From positions 1 to 64,000 of the forward strand of contig NZ_JNLX01000145.1 of assembly GCF_000715495.1 (NCBI RefSeq): 64,000 nt of DNA, read 5' to 3'. The position numbers and the translations under genes were made by a program. The stretch is from Hymenobacter sp. IS2118 (GTDB lineage Bacteria > Bacteroidota > Bacteroidia > Cytophagales > Hymenobacteraceae). Positions 29,217-37,742 of this stretch are shown here, piece after piece. A model generated the notes under the pieces. It searched no databases. It was not told where the DNA came from and was given only the letters and a program-made list of their open reading frames with translations. Numbering within the stretch: position 1 is the stretch's first letter; each line of letters begins with the position of its first letter.

Positions 29217-29378
29217 AAAATCGCAGTTAAATAAATGGACTATCCGGGTTTGTGAAGGGCCGAATCTGCCAGCGGATTCTCGTTGGTACGTCGCACGCCA
29301 GCACCGGGGCCCGGCACTTTATTCCTTCTATATCAATAATAACAAAAATTAGCCAAAACAGTGCAATCTGGCTTATTG

Positions 29379-30401
29379 CTAAGATACGATAACTGCCGGG
29401 GAGATGGCCGGGTTCAGCCCTAATCTGGCCGCGCACCAAGCCAGCGTATCCGATAACGGGCGGAACCCGAGGCCAGTAGCAGTTTGTACTTTGGCGTGGG
29501 CGTACAGTACGGGGTGGCGCCCGGCCCGGGCCGTGTCTTTGGTAATAAGCGGTCGGGCGCCGGTGATGACGGCCCGCGCGTGTTCCAAACGCCAGATGAT
29601 TTCGGCGGCCCAGTTGGGTACCGCCACGGTAGGCGGCCGACGTTGCATGGCAGTGGCAGCTTGCTGGAAAAAATCAGCCAGCGGTACGGCTTCGGCGCTC
29701 AGAATGTAGCGCTCCCCGCTCCGGGTGGGCTGGTCGAGAGCCAGGGCCAGCAGCTGCGCCACCACGTCGCGCACATCCACGAAATTGACCAGCCCGTGGG
29801 TGTAAAACCGATGCTGCTGGTGGGCGTAGCGCAGCAGCCGGGTGCTGCTGCGGTGCCAGTCGCCCGGCCCCAACACCACCGATGGGTTGACGATGACAGC
29901 CGATAAGCCTTCTGCCACGCCCCGCCACACCTCCAGCTCGCCCAGATACTTGGAAGTAGCGTAAGCCGGATGCGCCGCGCCCAGGTCCCAGGTGCTCGTT
30001 TCGGTTACCAGATGCGTGCCGGAGGGGCCGGCAATGCTTGACGGGCCCGGCCCGCCCAGGGCGGCCACCGACGACACGTGCGCTAGCCGAATGCCCGGTC
30101 TTTCCAGGCAGGCATCCACTACGGCTGCGGTGCCTTCCACATTCACGCGCAGCAGCAAATCCTCGTCCTGTGGCGCGTAAGAAACCAGGCCGGCGCAGTG
30201 AAATACGTGGGTTACGCCGGGCGTAAGGGCAGCCCGCAGCAGGTCGGTGTCGAGCAGGTCGCCCGCCACCCATTCCACGCCCGCCGGCCCTGCGGTGGGC
30301 ACGGCCCCGCGGTGCAACGCCCGCACGGCCAGCCCCCGCGCCCGCAGTGCCTCCAACAGAAATGAGCCAATGAGGCCGGTGCCGCCGGTAACAAATATCA
30401 T
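29379..30401 (-). CDS. NAD-dependent epimerase/dehydratase (extended SDR)
   Basis: A 340-residue extended short-chain dehydrogenase. The nucleotide-binding loop is VTGGTGLIGSFL at the N-terminus, the catalytic Ser/Tyr/Lys are represented by SSVAALGG and YATSKYLGE, and NPSVVLGPGDW is the family's substrate-side motif. It resembles dihydroflavonol reductase-like and sugar-nucleotide-epimerase relatives. It lies 141 bases after the exopolysaccharide phosphatase on the same strand, so a role in sugar-nucleotide supply is possible, but the gap contains a repeat and co-transcription is uncertain. Confidence 0.88.
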   Translation of the reverse strand: MIFVTGGTGLIGSFLLEALRARGLAVRALHRGAVPTAGPAGVEWVAGDLLDTDLLRAALTPGVTHVFHCAGLVSYAPQDEDLLLRVNVEGTAAVVDACLERPGIRLAHVSSVAALGGPGPSSIAGPSGTHLVTETSTWDLGAAHPAYATSKYLGELEVWRGVAEGLSAVIVNPSVVLGPGDWHRSSTRLLRYAHQQHRFYTHGLVNFVDVRDVVAQLLALALDQPTRSGERYILSAEAVPLADFFQQAATAMQRRPPTVAVPNWAAEIIWRLEHARAVITGARPLITKDTARAGRHPVLYAHAKVQTATGLGFRPLSDTLAWCAARLGLNPAISPAVIVS

Positions 30402-30424
30402 GAGTAAGGGCGGAAGAGGTATTA

Positions 30425-30478
30425 GTTGTCAGTTGCTGGAGCCGAGGTAATTCGTTGACTGACAACAATCAAAAAACA
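30425..30478. repeat. TTAGTTGTCAGTTG-type inverted repeat
   Basis: TTAGTTGTCAGTTG near 30422-30436 faces TTGACTGACAACAA near 30455-30468. This is the same repeat type found near 20063, 43307 and 59419. It separates the epimerase gene from the phosphatase gene. Confidence 0.5.
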
Positions 30479-30542
30479 GCTCATTTCTTTGCTTCTACAA
30501 AGGCCCGCAGTTGAGCTCAGCTATAAGGAAGGGAAAGCAGTT

Positions 30543-31310
30543 TCAGAGCGTTTGGTTCAGCAGCGGCAACTGAAGCAGCTTTTGCATGTAGGGCTGGGGC
30601 AGGACGCGTCGCGACAGCGTTTCGGTATGGCGCAAGTGGTGGGTGTCGGTGCCTACAAAGTCAACCAAGCCGCCGTCAATCAATTGCTCGGCCACTTTTT
30701 TGGCAGCGGAGGAGTAGTAGCCTGCCAAGGAGTTGAGGTTCACCTGCATCAGCACGCCGTGGTTGTTGCGTAGCTGCTCAATTTCATCGAACCGGCCGTA
30801 GAGGTAGGTGTAGCGCTCGGGGTGGGCCAGCACCGGGCTATACCCCTGGGCCTTCATTTCAAAAATGATTTCAAACAAATTCAGCGGCTCGTTCATGTAC
30901 GAAGTCTCGAATAGCAGGTAGCGCTTGTCGCCTCCGAAGGTGAGCATCTCGGTGCCATCGGCCAGCTTGTAGCCCAAAAATTCATCGAGATAGTATTCGG
31001 CAGCGCATTCGAGCGCCACGTCGGCCAGGCCTGCCTGCGCGGCTGCCTCTCGCAGCAGCGCCAAGGCGGCCCGGATGCCCTCCGGGGTGTTTTTATAGAA
31101 GTCGCCCATGATGTGGGGCGTCATTATCAACTTGCGAAAGCCCAAATCCCGCAAGGCCCGAAGCAGGTGCAGCGAGTGCTCCACGGTTTCGGCGCCGTCG
31201 TCCAGGCCGGGCAGCAGGTGCGAGTGCATGTCGGCCGCCAGCGTACCCAGTCCGGTCAGCGTCGCTGGGCTGGTGGGCTTTCGCCCGAATAGGCGTTGAA
31301 GGAATGACAT
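30543..31310 (-). CDS. CpsB/YwqE-type tyrosine-protein phosphatase (PHP fold)
   Basis: A 255-residue PHP-domain phosphatase. Metal ligands are visible as DMHSHLLPGLDDG (His29, His31, Asp37/38), a later TPH motif (LIMTPHIMG), ECAAEYYLD, LAHPERY and GTDTHH. Such enzymes remove phosphate from the tyrosine tail of BY-kinases and so control chain length or export of exopolysaccharide. It starts 12 bases after the stop of the Wzc-like kinase gene, its expected substrate, and is the third gene of the export module. Confidence 0.95.
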   Translation of the reverse strand: MSFLQRLFGRKPTSPATLTGLGTLAADMHSHLLPGLDDGAETVEHSLHLLRALRDLGFRKLIMTPHIMGDFYKNTPEGIRAALALLREAAAQAGLADVALECAAEYYLDEFLGYKLADGTEMLTFGGDKRYLLFETSYMNEPLNLFEIIFEMKAQGYSPVLAHPERYTYLYGRFDEIEQLRNNHGVLMQVNLNSLAGYYSSAAKKVAEQLIDGGLVDFVGTDTHHLRHTETLSRRVLPQPYMQKLLQLPLLNQTL

Positions 31311-31322
31311 GCAGCCGGGCCG

Positions 31323-33818
31323 TTAATTGAAGAATTTCTTCAGCTTTTCCCCGAAGCTGAGGGGCTTGGTCACGGGCTCTTCGTAGTAGCCCTGGCCGTA
31401 GGCACCGTAGCCGTAGCCATACCCGTAGCCGTAGCCATAACCATAGCCGGAACCACGGCTGCTGGCGTCGTTCAAAATGGTGCACATACGCGTCAGATTA
31501 TTGGCGCGCATCAGCCGGTTCATATTCTTGATAAACGCCTTGCGGGAATAATCTGCCCGCACGATGTAGAGCGGAATGTCGGCCTTGCGCATAATCAGAA
31601 TACCATCGGTGACCAAACCAACGGGGGGCGTGTCAATCAGAATAACGTCGTAGGACTGAAACAGCTCCTGAATCATCAGGTCAAACTTGTCGCTCAGAAT
31701 TAGCTCCGAAGGATTGGGGGGCGTGGGGCCGGCCGAGATAAACTGCATCGAGTCGATGGCAGTGGGCTGGATGCATTCCTGCACACTGTGCCGGTCAATG
31801 AGAATGGTGCTGATGCCTTTTACGTTCTGTGCCCCAAAAGCCAGGTTTACTTTGGGCTTGCGCATGTCCAGGTCCAGGATGATGACCCGCTGCCCTGACA
31901 AGGCAATAATACCGCCCAGATTCACCGTGACAAAGGTTTTGCCTTCGCCCGAGATGGTGGACGTGACCGAAATCATACGCTTTTTCTTCGCCGAGCTGAT
32001 AAAATCCAGGTTTGTTCGAATGGAGCGAATGGATTCCGAGATGGCAGACTTGGGATTTTTATCCACAATCAGCCGCGAGACTTCCATCTTTTCTTTGTCG
32101 TAGGTTGGAATAATCCCCAGCACCGACGCCTTGGTGTTGCGCTCCAGCTCCCGCACATTCGTGATGGTGTTGTGCATGAAATAGCGGGCCGCAATCAGGC
32201 TAATGCCCAGGAAAAGCCCGGCAGCCAGCCCTATGGCGTACACGATAAGCCGATTGGGGAAAATGGGTGCGGCCGGCGGGGTGGCCGGCGAGAGTATCAG
32301 AAAATCAGCCGTCGCGCCCGCCTGCTCGATGTTGAACTGAACCTTGCGGTCCATCAGCTGCAGGAAGTTTTTGTCGTACAGGCCCAGCGGCCGCTGCAGG
32401 CGCGCCAGCTCCGTGCTTTTGGAGGGCAGGCTTTGCAATTCGCCGGCCAGCCGGTCACGCTGCTGGTTCAGGCGGCCCAGCTCACTCTGCAGAAGCTTCT
32501 GGTTTTGCTTCAACAGGCGTTTTATAGTGGCTCGCGTGAAGGCGATGTTAGCCTTGCGGCTCTGCACCGTCTCGGTCTTATCGGTATAGGAACGCGAAAT
32601 TCTCCGCAGCTCCCATTGCAATCCATTCAGTGCGTTCAACTCCTGTATCAATTGCGGCTCCTGAATGCCCGAGATGGAGGGCATGCTCTGTTCGACGGTC
32701 TGAGTTTCGTCACGGGTAAGCTGTTCCTGGCTGGCCATCTGAGCTACCTCGCTCAAAAGGCTCATTTTATCCGTGAGGGCAATCCGGGCGGTTTCCAGAG
32801 CTTCCATTTTAGTGGAAATGGCTTCGAACTCTCCTTTCGTATCGTAGCTACCTGTTTGCTGCACATACCGCTGCAACCGGTCCTCGGCCCGCTCCAGATT
32901 TTTGCCGTTCTCATCGAGTATTTGGTCCAGGAACTCGAGCTGGTTCCGGGTTGCCTCGTTCTTACGGCTTAATTTCTCGGTCAGATAAAGTGCATCTATC
33001 TTATCAACAATGACCTGCGCTTTATTCGGGTTGAAGTCAGTGAAGGAAATCTGAATCGTATTGGCATCAAAATTTACGATTTCAACCGCTAGGTTTTTGT
33101 TCAGGTAAGCGTTTACCTGGCTGTCGTTCAGCATCACGAAGTGATAGTTTTCTTCCAGCGTTCGGGTACTTAATTCTGACGTGCCAAATACCTGCAGCGT
33201 AATGCCGGGCCAGGTTATCACCTGGCCAAAGTCAAATTCACCCCTCATGGGCTGGCCCTGCCCGGTATACTCCAGGGTGAACCGCTTGGGAGAAACAAAT
33301 TTTAAATCAAACTTGCTATTGTATAACGAACGGTCGGTTATGTTATGTTTTACCTGGAAGGGAGAAGTGCCAAAAAGCTCCGTTTCGAGTACGGTGCCTT
33401 GCACATAGTAATTGACGTCGAGCGCCAGAGAATCTTTGAGCTTGCGATAAATGATATCCGATTTAATCAACTCAACTTCGCCGGCAAGCTTGTTGGTGCG
33501 GCTTTGTTCAGCCGCCGGAGTCCCCGCTAAGCCCAGGGCGCTGCCCTCGTTGCGCTCGTCTATCTTCAGTAGCGACTGCGACTTGTAGACCGGTTTGGTG
33601 TAGCGCAGGTACAGCCACGAGGCCGTGACGCCCAGTGTGACAAGCAGAATCATCCACAGCAAGCTGCGACGGGCCACCAGTACGAGCGTTGCCGTGTCCA
33701 AGCTGGCCGGTTCTTCTTCGGAATCGTTTCCACTCATTAGCGGCGCCTCTGGAACAGCAGCGCCACCATTGGCGTTGCGGATGAGGTCCTCTAACTCCTT
33801 ATTCTCATTTGTAGCCAT
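31323..33818 (-). CDS. Exopolysaccharide chain-length determinant with BY-kinase domain (Wzc-like)
   Basis: An 831-residue inner-membrane protein. A Wzz-type domain is flanked by two membrane helices (about 52-72 and about 520-540), with a long coiled-coil periplasmic part between. The cytoplasmic BY-kinase domain has Walker A (STISGEGKTF), Walker A' (VIILDLDMRKP) and Walker B (VILIDTPPVG). The C-terminus carries a run of alternating Gly-Tyr residues followed by QGYYEE, a tyrosine cluster for autophosphorylation. It sits between the Wza-like and PHP-phosphatase genes, a full export/phosphorylation unit. No glycosyltransferase, flippase or polymerase is nearby. Confidence 0.96.
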   Translation of the reverse strand: MATNENKELEDLIRNANGGAAVPEAPLMSGNDSEEEPASLDTATLVLVARRSLLWMILLVTLGVTASWLYLRYTKPVYKSQSLLKIDERNEGSALGLAGTPAAEQSRTNKLAGEVELIKSDIIYRKLKDSLALDVNYYVQGTVLETELFGTSPFQVKHNITDRSLYNSKFDLKFVSPKRFTLEYTGQGQPMRGEFDFGQVITWPGITLQVFGTSELSTRTLEENYHFVMLNDSQVNAYLNKNLAVEIVNFDANTIQISFTDFNPNKAQVIVDKIDALYLTEKLSRKNEATRNQLEFLDQILDENGKNLERAEDRLQRYVQQTGSYDTKGEFEAISTKMEALETARIALTDKMSLLSEVAQMASQEQLTRDETQTVEQSMPSISGIQEPQLIQELNALNGLQWELRRISRSYTDKTETVQSRKANIAFTRATIKRLLKQNQKLLQSELGRLNQQRDRLAGELQSLPSKSTELARLQRPLGLYDKNFLQLMDRKVQFNIEQAGATADFLILSPATPPAAPIFPNRLIVYAIGLAAGLFLGISLIAARYFMHNTITNVRELERNTKASVLGIIPTYDKEKMEVSRLIVDKNPKSAISESIRSIRTNLDFISSAKKKRMISVTSTISGEGKTFVTVNLGGIIALSGQRVIILDLDMRKPKVNLAFGAQNVKGISTILIDRHSVQECIQPTAIDSMQFISAGPTPPNPSELILSDKFDLMIQELFQSYDVILIDTPPVGLVTDGILIMRKADIPLYIVRADYSRKAFIKNMNRLMRANNLTRMCTILNDASSRGSGYGYGYGYGYGYGYGAYGQGYYEEPVTKPLSFGEKLKKFFN

Positions 33819-33972
33819 TTTGCTGATAGTGCCAGGAGTGGCGTCAATTCAAGGTGGTATAGTGAAATGTTATAAGTAGATAATTGAACTTAATCAACAA
33901 GACAGCAGGATTGTAGGTGCCTGCTAACTATCCGACGCCTTGTGACTGATGCCCTACTATGTATAACGGATG

Positions 33973-34941
33973 TTAGTTGCTTCTGGTGAACTGGTTGATA
34001 AGGAAAAACGTGGTGCTGAGCAACAGTGTTGAGAGGGTAATAATTGGGCTTAAATCTGCCAGCGCATCCAGGAATGGCCGTCGGATTGGCTCCACATAAA
34101 TAATGTCGTTGGGCTCTATCTGTAAATTGGCGCGGCGCATGCCATCCAGCGTAGACAAGTCAATCTGCTGCACCCTGGGGTTTTTCAAATCGCCTCTGAT
34201 AATGCGGATGTCGTTGGCCTTGCCCCCGTTGCGGTAGTTCGACACGCCGCCCCCACCACTTCCTCCTGAGCTCCTGCCCCCGTCGATGCCGCCGGCCAGG
34301 GCCAGGACTTCCAACAGGTTCATGTTGTCGTTGTTGAGGGGAATTACCTGTCCGCCCGTGGCTCCCATCACAATCACCCGGTTGTTGGTTACGCGGGTCG
34401 ATACGAAGGACTCTTTATAAAATTCGTTGTAACGCAGGGCCAGCACGCTGTCGGCCTCCAATAGCGTCAGGCCGCTCACGCGTACCCGGTCTACCATGGG
34501 CAATACCACCGTACCATCGGCCTGAACCAAAAAGACAGACCCACCAGCCGCAACCCGAGCCCCTCCACCGGAAGCGCTGGCGCCGGAACTGCTGCCCCCA
34601 CCACCCCCGCCACCGGAAGGAACTGCGCCACCGCCAGTCGGCAAACCCCCACCGGGCTGGCCAAATTGTAATTCTCCGTTGGGGTCGAGAATACGCTCTC
34701 CTCGGTTTGTATTAACCCGCACTTCCAGAAAATCATTGGCCTGAATGACATAATTGCGCTCCGTGCGGTTTACGGCGATGCGCAGCTTGGTGCTGTCGAG
34801 TTTGCGGCCCTGGCTATCGGTGAGCTGGAAAAGGGTGCGTTTTTGGTAGTATTTAGTAGTGGCGCACGACGAAAAGAAGAGCATCGCCGGCAATGCCAGC
34901 AGCAACAATCGCGCGTAGCGACGAAAAAAATTAGTAGGCAT
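33973..34941 (-). CDS. Outer-membrane polysaccharide export lipoprotein (Wza/SLBB type)
   Basis: A 322-residue lipoprotein. The lipobox is LFFSSC after a short signal sequence. The polysaccharide export domain begins YVIQANDFLEVRVNTN and the SLBB-like part includes VFLVQADGTVVLPMVDRVRVSGLTL and VIVMGATGGQVIPLNNDN. A membrane helix closes the protein (ITLSTLLLSTTFFLINQF), as in Wza where C-terminal helices cross the outer membrane. Two Gly/Ser-rich inserts (about 100-135 and 220-235) are unusual for the family. The start MPTNFFRR was preferred over a Met three codons earlier. It heads the module and has its own promoter. Confidence 0.93.
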   Translation of the reverse strand: MPTNFFRRYARLLLLALPAMLFFSSCATTKYYQKRTLFQLTDSQGRKLDSTKLRIAVNRTERNYVIQANDFLEVRVNTNRGERILDPNGELQFGQPGGGLPTGGGAVPSGGGGGGGSSSGASASGGGARVAAGGSVFLVQADGTVVLPMVDRVRVSGLTLLEADSVLALRYNEFYKESFVSTRVTNNRVIVMGATGGQVIPLNNDNMNLLEVLALAGGIDGGRSSGGSGGGGVSNYRNGGKANDIRIIRGDLKNPRVQQIDLSTLDGMRRANLQIEPNDIIYVEPIRRPFLDALADLSPIITLSTLLLSTTFFLINQFTRSN

Positions 34942-35020
34942 GGAGGCCAATTAGATGGGGACTGGACAGAACGGCGCGAAAAACCTTTGACTCAACGGTT
35001 AGGTTCTCCTCAAAAAGCCT

Positions 35021-35052
35021 CAAAAGTAACGCTTTTAGCGTGCCTATTCAAA
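35021..35052 (-). promoter_or_regulatory. Promoter of the exopolysaccharide export module (TTTG-N20-TACTTTTG)
   Basis: On the minus strand TTTG (35052-35049) is followed after 20 bases by TACTTTTG (35028-35021), a full match to the Bacteroidota promoter consensus. The transcript would start near 35014, giving a leader of about 70 bases before the Wza-like gene. Confidence 0.75.
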
Positions 35053-35104
35053 AACAGGTGATTAGGTGCAGGCCTGGCGCTGGGTTTTCCCGCCGCATGA
35101 ATCG

Positions 35105-35112
35105 TACTTTTG
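35105..35112 (+). promoter_or_regulatory. -7 box (TACTTTTG) of the acyl-CoA dehydrogenase gene
   Basis: TACTTTTG fits TAnnTTTG and lies 86 bases before the start codon. No clear -33 box is present at 19-21 bases. It lies about 50-80 bases from the divergent exopolysaccharide promoter, so both promoters share this gap. Confidence 0.5.
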
Positions 35113-35190
35113 CAGCGTTAACCCACCTATTGATGGCTCTGAAGCCATTGAACCCCGTCCTTTCAAATTCCCACCCTCATTTCCTTTTCA

Positions 35191-36336
35191 ATGGAAGCCG
35201 TAGCCACCGAGAACCAAACCATGATTGCGCAGATGGTGCGCGACTTTGGCGCCCAACACATCAAGCCCAACATGATGAAATGGGACGAGAGCCAGGAGTT
35301 TCCCATCGACGTGTTCCACAGGCTGGGCGAGCTGGGCCTGATGGGCGTGCTCGTGCCGCAGGAATACGGCGGCTCGGGCTTTGGCTACATGGAATATGTG
35401 ACGGCTATTGCCGAGCTGGCCAAAATTGACGGCAGCATTGGCCTGAGCATGGCCGCGCACAACTCGCTGTGCACCGGCCACATTCTCCAGCATGCCTCCG
35501 AAGAGCAAAAGCGCAAGTACCTGCCCAAGCTGGCTTCGGGTGAGTGGATTGGGGCCTGGGGCCTCACCGAGCCCAACACCGGCTCCGATGCCGGCAACAT
35601 GCGTACCACCGCCGTGCTCGACGAGAGCGGCGAGAATTACATCATTAACGGCGCCAAAAACTTCATCACCCACGGCAAATCTGGCCACGTGGCTGTGGTT
35701 ATTGTGCGCACCGGCGAAGTGGGCGACTCCCACGGCATGACGGCCTTCATCGTCGAGCGCGGCACGCCGGGCTTCGAGGCGGGCCGCAAGGAAGACAAGC
35801 TGGGCATGCGCGCGTCGGAAACCACCGAGCTGATTTTCACCGACTGCAAAGTGCCGACGGGAAATGTGATTGGCAAGGTGGGCGACGGCTTCGTGCAGTC
35901 GCTGAAAGTGCTCGACGGCGGCCGTATCAGCATTGCCGCCCTTAGCCTTGGCATTGCCCAGGGCGCTTTCGAAGCCGCGGTGCAGTACAGCAAGGAGCGC
36001 CACCAGTTCAATCAGCCCATTAGCAGCTTCCAGGGCATTGCCTTCAAGCTCGCGGACATGGCCACCGAAATTGAAGCCGCCAGCCTGCTCACCTACCGTG
36101 CCGCCGACATGAAGGACCACGGCCAGAACGTGAACCTGGAATCGGCCATGGCCAAGCTCTACGCCTCGGAAGTGAGCGTGCGCGTGGCCACCGAAGGCGT
36201 GCAGATTTTTGGTGGCTACGGCTACACCAAAGACTACCCGGCCGAGAAGTACTACCGCGACGCCAAGCTCTGCACCATCGGCGAAGGCACCAGCGAAATC
36301 CAGAAGCTCGTTATTGCCCGCGTCCTACTGAAATAA
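35191..36336 (+). CDS. Acyl-CoA dehydrogenase
   Basis: A 381-residue FAD enzyme of normal length, oxidising acyl-CoA thioesters at the alpha-beta position and passing electrons to ETF. Family motifs are [18 protein letters not shown] (FAD contact), [22 protein letters not shown] and the C-terminal [34 protein letters not shown]. In this motif the Glu of GEGTSE is the usual catalytic-base region for short-chain enzymes. Substrate chain length is not certain. It appears to be a single gene. Confidence 0.96.
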   Translation: MEAVATENQTMIAQMVRDFGAQHIKPNMMKWDESQEFPIDVFHRLGELGLMGVLVPQEYGGSGFGYMEYVTAIAELAKIDGSIGLSMAAHNSLCTGHILQHASEEQKRKYLPKLASGEWIGAWGLTEPNTGSDAGNMRTTAVLDESGENYIINGAKNFITHGKSGHVAVVIVRTGEVGDSHGMTAFIVERGTPGFEAGRKEDKLGMRASETTELIFTDCKVPTGNVIGKVGDGFVQSLKVLDGGRISIAALSLGIAQGAFEAAVQYSKERHQFNQPISSFQGIAFKLADMATEIEAASLLTYRAADMKDHGQNVNLESAMAKLYASEVSVRVATEGVQIFGGYGYTKDYPAEKYYRDAKLCTIGEGTSEIQKLVIARVLLK

Positions 36337-36339
36337 ATC

Positions 36340-36468
36340 ACGAATTCGTCGGATTAACGGCGGCGTTGCCGGATTTCGTAGCCGTCATGTAGGAAGCGTT
36401 TGATAGCCGAAACGAAGCGTTTAGCTTGAGGCTGAATACAAATCGACTACAAAATCCGACCAATTCGT
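36340..36468. repeat. 129-bp palindromic element with ACGAATTnGTCGGATT ends
   Basis: ACGAATTCGTCGGATT (36340-36355) and AATCCGACCAATTCGT (36453-36468) are inverted repeats with one mismatch. The interior also has weak internal symmetry. It lies between the acyl-CoA dehydrogenase stop and the rpsU promoter. Confidence 0.6.
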
Positions 36469-36491
36469 TTTTAATTCGATAAATCCTTGAT

Positions 36492-36499
36492 TATCTTTG
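36492..36499 (+). promoter_or_regulatory. -7 box (TATCTTTG) of rpsU
   Basis: TATCTTTG matches TAnnTTTG and lies 50 bases before the rpsU start. The -33 region at the expected distance is T-rich (GTTTTTAA) rather than TTTG. Confidence 0.6.
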
Positions 36500-36549
36500 C
36501 GGCCCGATTTACTCGGCTCCCCTCCTGAAAATCTCCCTCATTCCCTGAT

Positions 36550-36744
36550 ATGATTATCATTCAAATCAAAGACAACGAATCGGTTGACCGCGCGCTGAAG
36601 CGCTTCAAAAAGAAGTTTGAGCGCACCGGCGTTCTGAAAGAGTTGCGTCGTCGCACGTTTTTCCAGAAGCCCAGCATCACCGAGCGTAAGATGAAGCAAA
36701 AGGCTGTTTACAAGCTCGCCACCTACGGCCAGCCGAACGAATAG
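36550..36744 (+). CDS. rpsU: 30S ribosomal protein S21
   Basis: A 64-residue, highly basic protein of normal S21 length, part of the small ribosomal subunit near the anti-Shine-Dalgarno region. The family core is seen in DRALKRFKKKFERTGVLKELR and RRRTFFQKPSITERKMK. A strong terminator follows, so it is monocistronic. Bacteroidota S21 is linked to their unusual handling of Shine-Dalgarno sequences, but that is background and not seen here. Confidence 0.98.
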   Translation: MIIIQIKDNESVDRALKRFKKKFERTGVLKELRRRTFFQKPSITERKMKQKAVYKLATYGQPNE

Positions 36745-36775
36745 CCCGAAATTTCGGGAACCGTTAGCATTGCTA

Positions 36776-36818
36776 GAACCGGCAGGTTTGTCTTCGAAGG
36801 CAAGCCGGCCGGTTTTTT
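36776..36818 (+). terminator. Terminator after rpsU
   Basis: A long hairpin with arms AACCGG/CCGGTT and GGTTTG/CAAGCC around CTTCGAAG is followed by TTTTTT. A separate 14-bp palindrome (CCCGAAATTTCGGG, 36745-36758) sits immediately after the stop codon. Confidence 0.8.
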
Positions 36819-36940
36819 CGCGTCCGTACCGTAATGGATTAGCTGGCAGATGATTCCCTATTTGCGTGTTCTCACTGCCGCGGCTAGCAGAACATCCGCC
36901 TGCGCTCTTCAACCCTGCCACTTCACTTTCCCACCCACCC

Positions 36941-37537
36941 ATGTCCGTTCCCCTCGTTGCGCCCCTGCGGGCCGATGCCAACTCCGAAGTGGCTCAACTG
37001 GCCACCTTCTTCAACGAAACCCTGGGATTTTGCCCCAATAGCGTGCTCACCATGCAGCACCGGCCGGCCATCGCCACGGCTTTCATTGAATTGAATAAGG
37101 CCGTAATGGCTAACCACGGCCGCGTCACTAGTGCCCTGAAGCGGCTTATTGGTTACCTGAGCAGCCACGCGGCGGGCTGCCAGTACTGTCAGGCCCACAC
37201 CATCCTGGCCGCTGAGCGCTACGGCGCCGCTCAGGAGCAACTCGACCACATCTGGGAGTTTGCCACGCATCCGGCCTTTAGTGCGGCCGAGCGGGCGGCG
37301 CTGGCTTTTGCCGTGGCCGCGTCGGCCGTGCCCAATGCTGTGAATGAGCCTATCAGCGACACACTGCGGGCCCACTGGAACGAAGGCGAAATCGTGGAAA
37401 TACTAGGTGTTGTGAGCCTTTTCGGCTACCTCAACCGCTGGAACGACTCGATGGGTACTACCCTGGAGTCCGGTGCTGTAGCCGCCGGCCAGCAGCACCT
37501 CGCCGGCCAGGGCTGGTCGTCGGGCAAGCACGCATAA
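36941..37537 (+). CDS. Carboxymuconolactone decarboxylase-like / AhpD-like protein
   Basis: A 198-residue all-helical protein with the AhpD-type CxxC site and following His: GCQYCQAHTILAAERYG. Proteins of this peroxidase-related type reduce peroxides or act as thiol-disulfide partners; true decarboxylase activity is unlikely with this motif. The start MSVPLVAPLRA at 36941 was chosen over an upstream Met at 36866. A second conserved block is VSLFGYLNRWNDSMG. It is followed by a repeat element and a HAD gene on the same strand. Confidence 0.88.
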   Translation: MSVPLVAPLRADANSEVAQLATFFNETLGFCPNSVLTMQHRPAIATAFIELNKAVMANHGRVTSALKRLIGYLSSHAAGCQYCQAHTILAAERYGAAQEQLDHIWEFATHPAFSAAERAALAFAVAASAVPNAVNEPISDTLRAHWNEGEIVEILGVVSLFGYLNRWNDSMGTTLESGAVAAGQQHLAGQGWSSGKHA

Positions 37538-37560
37538 GGCGGTGCTGTTGCAAATGACTA

Positions 37561-37663
37561 CAGGACTTGCGCAGCCAGCCGCTGACGCGTGGCTCTTCCG
37601 GACCTGGCGTTTCCAGAAAACTGTGGTCTGGAGCAGCCCGACGCGGCGGGGATGCGTAAGCAG
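37561..37663. repeat. Degenerate copy of the AGGACTTACGCA-ended hairpin element
   Basis: It begins CAGGACTTGCGCAGCCAGCC and ends in GATGCGTAAGCAGG. The start is nearly identical to the copies at 56891 and 60715 (CAGGACTTGCGCAGTCAGC). The right end has decayed. It lies between the AhpD-like and HAD genes. Confidence 0.6.
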
Positions 37664-37742
37664 GCGCATGATTTCCCGTCGCGCTGTCTTGTAGTCCTTT
37701 GCCTTTGCCGCCGCTATAGCCGGGCCTTTTTCCTTATCCGCC

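Noticed and set aside
35188-36120. 310-residue open frame on the minus strand
   Set aside because: It is a mirror of the acyl-CoA dehydrogenase gene, which has full family motifs on the other strand.
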